NCBI GenBank assembly: GCA_003222115.1
Contig: QHUL01000071.1
Span: forward strand, 1-32,846
Direction of reading: 5' to 3'
DNA length: 32,846 bases
From: Gemmatimonadota bacterium
GTDB taxonomy: Bacteria; Gemmatimonadota; Gemmatimonadetes; Gemmatimonadales; GWC2-71-9
Each line of letters begins with the position of its first letter. Within the stretch, counting starts at the first letter, position 1. Positions 16,689 through 22,802 of this stretch are shown here, one piece after another. A program made the position numbers and the translations under genes. The notes beneath the pieces are model-generated. The model saw nothing but the letters and a program-made list of their open reading frames with translations. It was not told where the DNA came from and made no database searches.

Positions 16689-17849
16689 TCACGGCGTGAA
16701 GAATTCGTCCATCCCCGGTGCCATCGCCGCGGCACCCGGAAACACGGTCACGCCCAGCCCCTTGAGGATCAGGCGTAGTGTGCTCTGATGCTGGTACAGC
16801 GTCGTAGACACGTAGCCCGGCTTGGACTTCGGGCTCACCACCACCCACACGATTCGCCCGCCACCATTCGTGTTATCACTCCCCGACTCGTCGAACACGA
16901 TGATCAACAGTCCGTCCTGCTGGAACGTCGCGCTCTTGATGAGCGGATCGATGTGGTTCTGGAGCCACGTGTCCGCCGTGCTGAGCGAGCAATCGTGGGC
17001 GTCGTTGCACAGATTGGGCACGATGTTCGAGAAGGTGGGCAGCGTGCCGTTCGCCAAGTCCGTCGCGAACTGAGTGAACGGCACGAGGTTTGTCACCTGG
17101 GTGGCGTCGTTCACCACGTCGGAGAGCAGCGCGAAGACGTTGTGCTTGCGCGCGTAGTTGCCGACGTCCGGACCGGTGTACCCCACGGAGGGCAGGTCCT
17201 CCGCGTACGATTTCCATGTCTTTCCCGCGGCCCGCAGCTCCCGCACGACGTTGTCCATCGTCACGACCGTCGAGTAGCTGTCGTTGTTCGTGATGATCTG
17301 GCCGGTCGCGAGCATGAAGTAATTGCCGATCGATGGGTGCGTGTTGGCGTAGTATTGGGTCGCCAGGCCGTACTGCAGCGCCAGGCCGTTCAGGTACGGC
17401 ATCGACGAGCTGCCGATCACGCTGGCGTAATTCGTGTTCTCCTCGGTCACGATGAACACGTGCCCGAACTGCGACGCACCGGGCGCCGGCGCCGTCACCG
17501 TGATCGCCGCCGTGTCGGCCAGCAAACCGCCGCTCTGGATGGCGATCACGCGCCAGTTCCCAGGGACCAGCCCGGCGGTATAGAGACCGCTTACCGTGAT
17601 CGCTCCACCCGTCGCCGTGTAGCTGACGGATACCGGCACACTGTCGCCAGCCGCGCTGCGGCCGTAGGCGCGGAACTGCTGCGTTTGGTACGGGTCCAGC
17701 GCGGCACTCGCGGGGCTGACCACGATCCGCACCGGCTGATCGGGAGGGGTGGGACCGGTTCGATCGGGCAAGTGGCACGCGACCAGCAGCGCGACACCGA
17801 GTACCATGAGGCGAGCCAGGCGCTGGGCGAGCTTGAACGTGAACGACAT
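16689..17849 (-). CDS. Secreted Ig-phosphoesterase lipoprotein (PF04185-like), riboswitch-controlled
   Basis: About 386 aa. The ATG at 17849 is chosen because GGAGG precedes it by 8 nt and it gives MSFTFKLAQRLAR with lipobox LVAC (Cys25), matching the 950-aa neighbour; a longer upstream reading frame crosses the riboswitch. Residues ~38-119 are an Ig-like stalk. From ~130 the protein is an acid-phosphatase/phospholipase-C-type phosphoesterase of the alkaline-phosphatase superfamily: VFIVTEENTNY, SSMPYLNGLA, THPSIGNYFMLATG and VFDESGSDN are the expected metal- and substrate-site segments. It would hydrolyse phosphate esters at the cell surface; the substrate is unknown. The leader carries a second class I c-di-GMP aptamer. 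The Ig-like stalk looks like a mosaic of the two Ig domains in the neighbour. Confidence 0.84.
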   Translation of the reverse strand: MSFTFKLAQRLARLMVLGVALLVACHLPDRTGPTPPDQPVRIVVSPASAALDPYQTQQFRAYGRSAAGDSVPVSVSYTATGGAITVSGLYTAGLVPGNWRVIAIQSGGLLADTAAITVTAPAPGASQFGHVFIVTEENTNYASVIGSSSMPYLNGLALQYGLATQYYANTHPSIGNYFMLATGQIITNNDSYSTVVTMDNVVRELRAAGKTWKSYAEDLPSVGYTGPDVGNYARKHNVFALLSDVVNDATQVTNLVPFTQFATDLANGTLPTFSNIVPNLCNDAHDCSLSTADTWLQNHIDPLIKSATFQQDGLLIIVFDESGSDNTNGGGRIVWVVVSPKSKPGYVSTTLYQHQSTLRLILKGLGVTVFPGAAAMAPGMDEFFTP

Positions 17850-17881
17850 GGCGCTGGCCTCCGTGGCGCCGGAAAAGCACC

Positions 17882-17919
17882 GGGCCGCCAACTTCGACAG
17901 GGTCGAGCGCTGGCGGCCC
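17882..17919 (-). terminator. Terminator-like hairpin of riboswitch copy 2
   Basis: GGGCCGCCA/TGGCGGCCC stem as in copy 1, followed on the minus strand by GTGCTTTTCC. It shares CAGCG with aptamer P1. Confidence 0.63.
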
Positions 17920-17996
17920 GGCGGGCATGGCGGAGTCTCCGCTGTAGCCCCGTAGCTCTGCGTCACCGTCTTTCGACGGCTTTGCTCTGAGCAGCG
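17908..17996 (-). promoter_or_regulatory. Class I cyclic-di-GMP (GEMM) riboswitch aptamer, copy 2
   Basis: An 89-nt element with the same P1 (CGCTG/CAGCG), GAAA tetraloop, GACGCAGAGC and GCCGGGCCGCC positions as copy 1. Differences are concentrated in the variable P3 tip. It lies in the leader of the phosphoesterase gene. Confidence 0.86.
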
Positions 17997-18257
17997 ATGT
18001 CTAGAATCCGCGGAGGGGTGCCCGCACGGAGTTGCACGGCCCTCCGCACGGACCAACCAGCAAATTGCGTTCCCTGAGGTCCGGCGGCGTGCGAAGAGCT
18101 CGCCAGGGTGAATCGGCACAATCGGATGTACGTGACCACAACGGCTGTGATGTGACCGGCTTCCGCCCTTCGCCGCGGCGATTTGCCATCCGCTTGGCAT
18201 TCTCCCAGTCACATCTTTGAACTCCCGTGCGGCTGCGGCCTTCATGCCACACGCGCC

Positions 18258-18977
18258 TCACCTCGCGTGTTCGAGCAATAGTTTGGTCACAAAGAATGCC
18301 ACCGCCCCCGCAAAGAACGCCGCCGGCAGTTTCCATCCCGGCTTCCCCTGGAACTCCGGCACGAGATTCGACGCCGCCACGTAGATCGTCACACCCGCCG
18401 ACAGCGCCAGCCCGTGGTGCACCAGGAAGCTGGCCTGGTCGGTCACGAGGACCCCCGCCAGCGTAGCGATGCCCAGGAGCCCGGCCGCCCCGACCGCCTG
18501 TGCGCCCGTCCGCCCCACCGCCAGGTACAGGCTCGAGATCGTCACGCCCTCCGGCAGCTTGTGGAGCAGGATGGCGATGAACACCATCACCCCGAGCGCC
18601 GGCCGCACCAGGAACGCGCTCGCGATTGCCACGCCGTCGAAGAAGGTGTGCAACAGCAGCCCCACCAGCGCGGACGTCCCGGCGAGCCGCCTCACGGCGT
18701 GCGTCTCCTCGCCGAAGTGGAAGTGCGGGGTGACCGTGTGCTGGGTCAGGTGCACCGCGAGGTATCCTCCCAGCACCAGCGCCGGCGCCGCCGTGCCGCT
18801 GCGCGCGAACGCCTCGGGGAGAATCTCGACCATCGCCACGGCCAGCATGAACCCGGCGCCGAAGGCGACGAAGTGCTCGATCACCTGGAGACCGAGCGCC
18901 GCGCGACGCGTGACGGCGAGCGCCCCCACCACGTTGCCCAGCGCCGCGACGAGCGCGTACAGCACGGCGCTAGACAC
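18258..18977 (-). CDS. ZIP-family metal transporter
   Basis: A 239-aa inner-membrane protein with about eight hydrophobic helices. The diagnostic ZIP metal-site motifs are present: HTFFDG in the fourth helix and HKLPEG in the fifth, with a His-rich loop (HFHFGEETH) before them. Members import zinc, iron or manganese; specificity is not readable here. It starts with GTG at 18977 and overlaps the stop of the nucleotidyltransferase gene by 8 bp, so it is probably the last gene of that operon. Its final ~40 codons have a decayed copy 11.6 kb away at 6562-6682. Confidence 0.9.
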   Translation of the reverse strand: MSSAVLYALVAALGNVVGALAVTRRAALGLQVIEHFVAFGAGFMLAVAMVEILPEAFARSGTAAPALVLGGYLAVHLTQHTVTPHFHFGEETHAVRRLAGTSALVGLLLHTFFDGVAIASAFLVRPALGVMVFIAILLHKLPEGVTISSLYLAVGRTGAQAVGAAGLLGIATLAGVLVTDQASFLVHHGLALSAGVTIYVAASNLVPEFQGKPGWKLPAAFFAGAVAFFVTKLLLEHAR

Positions 18978-20151
18978 GGGAGAGCAGGTACGGCTTGGTG
19001 TTGCGGGACGGATCCTCGAGCACCTCGGCGAGCAGGCGCTGCAGCGTCTCGCCCACGTCGGGGCCGGGTCGCACGCCCGCGGCGAGGAGGTCGTCGCCCG
19101 TGACGGCGAGGTCCTTCAGCGTCAGGGGGTCCTTCCCCTCTCGCACGGAGCGCACGGCTTTGGGGAGAAGGGAGAGGGGAGCGGTACGCGCCGGAGGCAG
19201 CGCGAGCAGATCATCGGCGTACTCACCCACCTCCGACAGCCACTTGCGGACCGCCGGAAGGTGCTTCGGGTCCGGATACTTGTCACGCCACACGCCAATC
19301 GCCCGGCCTCGCTCGATGTCCTTGTTCGAGCACTTGAGGCGCGTGAGCAGCGACGCGGGATCGGATGCCAGGCACGCCGTGATGAGGACGGGGTCGCGCG
19401 GAAGCTTGTCGACCGCGCTGATCGAACCCCTCCCCTCTCCCTTCTCCCTGATCTCCGGGAGCCAGATCCGCGCAGCCCCGACCTCCATCCACAGCGTCAG
19501 CAGCTTGGAGACGCGTGCCGCCGTCATGATCCCCTTGAACCACTCGTCCCGCACGCGCTCGGCCGAGAGCTGCGCCAACCCCTGCGCGTTCGCCTTGGCG
19601 GCCTCGAGCGTGCGCGCGTGAATCCGGAACTGGAACCGCGCGCTGAAGCGCAGCGCCCGCAGGATCCGCAGGTAATCCTCCTGAAAGCGCCAGTTGGGGT
19701 CGCCCACGGAGCGGATCAACTTGCGCTCCAGGTCCGCCGCGCCCTCGAAGGGATCCTGCCAGCGGTGCGCGATGGGGTGGTAGGCGATCGCGTTGATCGT
19801 GTAGTCGCGCCGCGCGAGATCGTCCATCAGCGAGACGCCGAACTCCACCACGGCGTGCCGGCCATCCGTCCGGATGTCCTTGCGGAACGTCGTCACCTCA
19901 TGGGGCGTGCCGCGCTGGTCCAGCACCGCGACCGTACCGTGCTCGATCCCCACGGGAACCGTGCGCTTGAACAGGCGGCGCACCTCGTCCGGCGGCGCCG
20001 CGGTCGTCAGATCGAAATCGTGGTTCTCGAGACCGAGCAGGTTGTCCCGGATCGCCCCGCCCACGCACCAGGTCTCGTAGCCGGCGTCTTCCAACTTCTT
20101 CGCTATCCGGAGGACTTCTTCCGGGATTGGGAGGCGGGAAGGGAACTTCAT
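18970..20151 (-). CDS. CCA tRNA nucleotidyltransferase / poly(A) polymerase family
   Basis: About 393 aa, class II nucleotidyltransferase that adds CCA to tRNA 3' ends or A-tails to RNA. Visible motifs: CVGGAIRDNLLG followed by the catalytic DFD of the palm, LARRDYTINAIAY, and EDYLRILRALRFSARF, all in the first 200 residues. The C-terminal helical body follows. The start at 20151 (MKFPSRLPIPEEV) is chosen over a longer frame at 20259 because that extension would be encoded by an inverted-repeat element. Two 7-bp-periodic stretches lie in the C-terminal half as a perfect 19-bp inverted repeat 248 bp apart. The two family functions cannot be separated from sequence alone. Confidence 0.88.
   Translation of the reverse strand: MKFPSRLPIPEEVLRIAKKLEDAGYETWCVGGAIRDNLLGLENHDFDLTTAAPPDEVRRLFKRTVPVGIEHGTVAVLDQRGTPHEVTTFRKDIRTDGRHAVVEFGVSLMDDLARRDYTINAIAYHPIAHRWQDPFEGAADLERKLIRSVGDPNWRFQEDYLRILRALRFSARFQFRIHARTLEAAKANAQGLAQLSAERVRDEWFKGIMTAARVSKLLTLWMEVGAARIWLPEIREKGEGRGSISAVDKLPRDPVLITACLASDPASLLTRLKCSNKDIERGRAIGVWRDKYPDPKHLPAVRKWLSEVGEYADDLLALPPARTAPLSLLPKAVRSVREGKDPLTLKDLAVTGDDLLAAGVRPGPDVGETLQRLLAEVLEDPSRNTKPYLLSRV
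19163..19448. repeat. Perfect 19-bp inverted repeat inside the nucleotidyltransferase gene
   Basis: Arms at 19163-19181 (GGGAGAAGGGAGAGGGGAG) and 19430-19448 are exact reverse complements and both have a 7-bp period. They encode APLSLLPKAV and EKGEGRGS. Confidence 0.9.
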
Positions 20152-20165
20152 CCCACGAACTGCGT

Positions 20166-20241
20166 GGGGAGTGGGGAGTGGTACCAGACGGTGAGACCCG
20201 CGGCCCCGGTCCGCACCGTTGCGTACCACTCCCCACTCCCC
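20166..20241. repeat. 76-bp heptamer inverted repeat between SDR and nucleotidyltransferase genes
   Basis: Arms 20166-20184 (GGGGAGTGGGGAGTGGTAC) and 20223-20241 are exact reverse complements built on a GGGGAGT heptamer. The 38-nt centre holds a further ACGGTG/CACCGT pair. It begins 10 bp after the SDR stop, so it may also terminate transcription. Confidence 0.9.
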
Positions 20242-20251
20242 ACTCCGTGGT

Positions 20252-21076
20252 TCAGCCACACAGCACCGTTCCCCCGTTGACGTTCAGGACCTCGCCCGTG
20301 ATGTGCCGCGCGAGATCCGAGCACAGGAACACGATCGGTCCGGCGATCTCCTCAGGGGTGGCGACCCGTCCCAGCGGGATCGTTCGCTCGATTTCCCGCT
20401 TCCCGTTTCCCGCGTCCCGCGAGAACGGTTGCTGGCACATCTCCGTATCCACCCACCCCGGCGCGACGCAGTTCACCGCGATCCGGGGCGCGAGCTCGCC
20501 GGCGAGCGACTTCGTGAGGGCGATGGCGGCCCCCTTGGTGGCGGCATAGTCGGCGTGGAACGGCTCGCCCCGCTGCCCGGCGGTGGACGCCACGAGCACG
20601 ATGCGCCCCCCCGGCACCCCCGGCACCCCCGGCACCCCCGGCGTCCCCCGCGCGCCCGCCCCCCCCGCCGCCAGCCGGGGGATCGCGGCGCGGCACACGT
20701 AGAACATGCTGTCGAGATTGGCGCGCCGCGTGCCCTCCCACTGCGCATCGGACATCGCGGCGAGCGGCACGTCGTCGGGTGGCCAGACCCCGTGGTTCAC
20801 GACCAGGATGTCGAGCCCGCCGAGCGCCCGCGCGGCCTCCTCGACGGCCCGCTTGGCGCCGCCGGGATCGCCCAGGTCAGCCTGGACTGCTACCGTCTCC
20901 TTCCGCCCCTTGCCGCCCCCTACTGCCTTGATCGTCTCGTCCGCGTCGGCCTTTCTGCTGCGGTATCCCACGGCAACGCTCGCGCCGGCGCGCGCCAGCA
21001 GCAGCGCCGTCGCCCGCCCGATGCCCCGGCCGCCGCCGGTGACGAAGGCCCGCTTACCCGAGAGATCGATCACCAC
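20252..21076 (-). CDS. Short-chain dehydrogenase/reductase (FabG-like)
   Basis: NAD(P)-dependent SDR oxidoreductase, about 274 aa. The cofactor loop TGGGRGIG is near residue 11, VNHGV stands in place of NNAG, and the catalytic Ser and Tyr-x3-Lys are in VASTAGQRGEPFHADYAATK. The C-terminus EVLNVNGGTV is typical of FabG-like enzymes. Two unusual low-complexity loops are present: GTPGVPGVPGVPGG just before the beta strand carrying the catalytic Ser, and RDAGNGKREIER before the cofactor-lid segment, both encoded by short tandem repeats. The start is uncertain (tandem GTG codons at 21079 and 21076, TTG at 21088). Its substrate is unknown; 3-oxoacyl-ACP reductase is possible, but no fatty-acid genes adjoin. 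Confidence 0.83.
   Translation of the reverse strand: MVIDLSGKRAFVTGGGRGIGRATALLLARAGASVAVGYRSRKADADETIKAVGGGKGRKETVAVQADLGDPGGAKRAVEEAARALGGLDILVVNHGVWPPDDVPLAAMSDAQWEGTRRANLDSMFYVCRAAIPRLAAGGAGARGTPGVPGVPGVPGGRIVLVASTAGQRGEPFHADYAATKGAAIALTKSLAGELAPRIAVNCVAPGWVDTEMCQQPFSRDAGNGKREIERTIPLGRVATPEEIAGPIVFLCSDLARHITGEVLNVNGGTVLCG
20392..20419. repeat. Four heptamers inside the SDR gene
   Basis: Units TTTCCCG, CTTCCCG, TTTCCCG and CGTCCCG run in tandem. They encode part of the loop RDAGNGKREIE. Confidence 0.8.
20609..20644. repeat. Four 9-bp repeats inside the SDR gene
   Basis: Three exact CCCCGGCAC units and a fourth ending GT encode TPGVPGVPGVPG, a proline-glycine loop. The 9-bp period differs from the 7-bp repeats nearby and keeps reading frame by itself. 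Confidence 0.9.
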
Positions 21077-21086
21077 TCCACCCCGC

Positions 21087-21189
21087 AACGCGGAAGTGCG
21101 AACGCGGAACGCGGAACAGCAATAGCAGGTCGCTCGCGGCAGCGACGCTCACCGTTCTGTTCCGCGTTCCGACTTCCGCGTTCCGCGTT
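21087..21189. repeat. 103-bp heptamer inverted repeat between gmhA-like and SDR genes
   Basis: Arms 21087-21119 and 21157-21189 (33 bp each, 27 matching by eye) are built on GCGGAAC heptamers. The 37-nt centre contains a perfect GTCGCT/AGCGAC hairpin. It ends on the first base of the gmhA-like stop triplet. Confidence 0.87.
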
Positions 21190-21764
21190 CAGACGCCCAA
21201 CCTCTCCTCCACCATGTCACACACGACGTGCTCGATGGCGAGGTGCAGTTCCTGGATCCGCGCCGTGTCATCGGACGGGACGACGAGCGCCACGTCGGCC
21301 AATGCGGCGAGCTGGCCGCCGCTCTTGCCGACCAGGGCGATGACGGTGACGCCGCGGGCGCGCGCCGCCTGCGCGGCGCGGATCACGTTGGGGCTCTCCC
21401 CGCTCGTCGAGTGGAGCGAGAGCACGTCGCCCGGGCGCGCCAGGGCGTCGAGCTGCCGCGCGAACACTTCGTCGAAGCCCATGTCGTTGGCGCAGGCGGT
21501 GAGCAGCGACGTGTCGGTGGTGAGCGCCAGGGCGCGCAACGCGGGGCGGCTCGTCTGATAGCGGACCACGTACTCGGTCGCGAGATGCTGGGCGTCGGCG
21601 GCGCTGCCGCCGTTGCCGGCGAAGAACAGCGTCCCGCCCGCGCGCAGCGCGACCTCGTAGCGCTCCGCGATGGCGGCGATGGCGGACGCGTGCTCGGCCG
21701 CCACCCGTGCGGCGAGGGCGGCGAGCGCTTCCAGTCCCTCGCGGGCCCGCTCCGCCCCGCTCAC
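21189..21764 (-). CDS. gmhA: SIS-domain phosphosugar isomerase (GmhA-like)
   Basis: A 191-aa sedoheptulose-7-phosphate isomerase family protein, the first step toward ADP-heptose for lipopolysaccharide or surface glycan. Characteristic segments: FAGNGGSAADAQHLATEYV (phosphate-binding loop), TSGESPNV, and TARIQELHLAIEHVVCDMVE, which supply the usual Ser, Thr, Glu and His residues of the active site. Length matches GmhA (about 190-200 aa). Starts with GTG at 21764, 4 bp after the stop of the GGGP-synthase gene, so probably co-translated. Other SIS sugar isomerases are possible but the motif set favours GmhA. Confidence 0.88.
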   Translation of the reverse strand: MSGAERAREGLEALAALAARVAAEHASAIAAIAERYEVALRAGGTLFFAGNGGSAADAQHLATEYVVRYQTSRPALRALALTTDTSLLTACANDMGFDEVFARQLDALARPGDVLSLHSTSGESPNVIRAAQAARARGVTVIALVGKSGGQLAALADVALVVPSDDTARIQELHLAIEHVVCDMVEERLGV

Positions 21765-21768
21765 GCGG

Positions 21769-22500
21769 TCATTCCGTGACGGCCCGCACGAAGGCCGCGA
21801 GCTCGCTGCCCGCGACGCCCCCGTCCTCGACGGCGGTGCCGATCACCACGAAGTCGGCCCCGGCCGCCCGCGCCGCCCGCGCCTGCGCGGGTGTGCGGAT
21901 GCCGCCACCCACGAACAGCGCGATGTCGGCCGGGGGAGCGGCCGCGCGGCACGCGCGGATGATCTCCGGCGCCACGGGGCGCGGCGCCCCGCTCCCCGCC
22001 TCCAGATACACGGCCTGCATCCCGATGAGCCGGGCGGCTTTCACGTGCGCCGCCGCGAGCTCCGGCTTGTCCGCGGGCAGGGGCCGGGTCTGGCTCACCG
22101 CCTCGACGCTCGTCACCCGGCCGCCGTCGATCAGAATGTAGGCCGTCGACAGTGTGGGGACGGGATGCTGGTCGAGAAAGGGGACGGCGCGCACGTGCTC
22201 TTCGATGAGGTACTGCGGGTTGCGACCCGATACGAGCGAGAGGAACAGGATCAGGTCCGCGTGCTCGGTGAGCTGCATCGCCGAGCCGGGGAACAGCACG
22301 ACCGGGAATCCCGGGACCGCCTCGCGGATGGCGCGGGCGACGACGTGCGTCTCGCGCGTGCCGTCGAACGACGAGCCGATCAGCACCCCGGCCGCCCCCG
22401 CCGCGCGCGCCGCCTGGGCGGTGGCGACCGCCGCGGGCGGCGTCGCGCGGCCGGGATCGACGAGCACGAGCACCCCGGGACGCCGGCCGAGCGCGCTCAC
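21769..22500 (-). CDS. Geranylgeranylglyceryl-phosphate synthase family (PcrB-like)
   Basis: A 243-aa TIM-barrel prenyltransferase of the GGGPS/PcrB family, which joins a polyprenyl diphosphate to sn-glycerol 1-phosphate to form an ether lipid. Conserved segments: SGRNPQYLIEEH (91-102), YLEAGSGA (165-172, with the catalytic-region Glu) and VGGGIRT (197-203, phosphate binding). GGGPS is best known in Archaea; bacterial members occur in Firmicutes and in a second group that includes Bacteroidetes. Its length and residues seem closer to that second, archaeal-like group, which is a judgement by eye. The GTG start overlaps the previous stop (GTGA). Confidence 0.85.
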   Translation of the reverse strand: MSALGRRPGVLVLVDPGRATPPAAVATAQAARAAGAAGVLIGSSFDGTRETHVVARAIREAVPGFPVVLFPGSAMQLTEHADLILFLSLVSGRNPQYLIEEHVRAVPFLDQHPVPTLSTAYILIDGGRVTSVEAVSQTRPLPADKPELAAAHVKAARLIGMQAVYLEAGSGAPRPVAPEIIRACRAAAPPADIALFVGGGIRTPAQARAARAAGADFVVIGTAVEDGGVAGSELAAFVRAVTE

Positions 22501-22802
22501 GCCGCCGCCCCTCCCTGCGCCACCCGTTCGGCCAGCGGGGCCAACCGGGCCGCATCCGCCTCCGCCTGCGCCTCGAAGGCGTAGGTGACGAACGCGTCGG
22601 CGGCCAGGAGATCGAGCGCGAGCTCGCGACCGCCGGCCGGCGTCGCCGCGACTCGGGCGAGCAGCGCCCGGCCGAGCGCCGCGAGGTGATCGGGGAGCGC
22701 CTCCGCCGCATCCGTGACCGCCGCCTCGAGATGCGCCCGCAGGGCCGCCGGGGGCGCGGGGCGCCGGGCATCGAGCCAGGTCAGCACCTCGCCCCGGGTC
22801 AT
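22497..22802 (-). CDS. Small conserved-looking alpha-helical protein of unknown function
   Basis: A 101-aa protein (MTRGEVLTWLDARRP to VAQGGAAA). Its ATG overlaps the alaS stop (ATGA) and its stop overlaps the GTG of the next gene (GTGA), strong evidence that it is a real translated gene within the alaS operon. It is Ala/Leu/Glu-rich and mostly helical, with no signal peptide, membrane segment or metal motif. I do not recognise the family and assign no function. Confidence 0.78.
   Translation of the reverse strand: MTRGEVLTWLDARRPAPPAALRAHLEAAVTDAAEALPDHLAALGRALLARVAATPAGGRELALDLLAADAFVTYAFEAQAEADAARLAPLAERVAQGGAAA

Larger units (their letters stand above)
17847..18217. repeat. Duplicated leader region (partner of 16249-16620)
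   Basis: About 370 bp including the start codon, ribosome site, terminator, riboswitch and upstream hairpin are similar to 16249-16620, most strongly between the start codon and the 5' end of the aptamer. It abuts the ZIP gene stop, with nothing else recognisable in 18218-18257. Confidence 0.8.

Noticed and set aside
17850-18245. N-terminal extension of the phosphoesterase frame
   Set aside because: It crosses the riboswitch and terminator; the ATG at 17849 has a ribosome site and a lipoprotein signal peptide.
6593-18257. Integrase or IS transposase responsible for the ZIP-flanked segment
   Set aside because: No reading frame inside the segment resembles a recombinase, so the insertion mechanism is unassigned.
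20152-20259. N-terminal extension of the nucleotidyltransferase
   Set aside because: Encoded by the heptamer inverted repeat; the family N-terminus begins at 20151.
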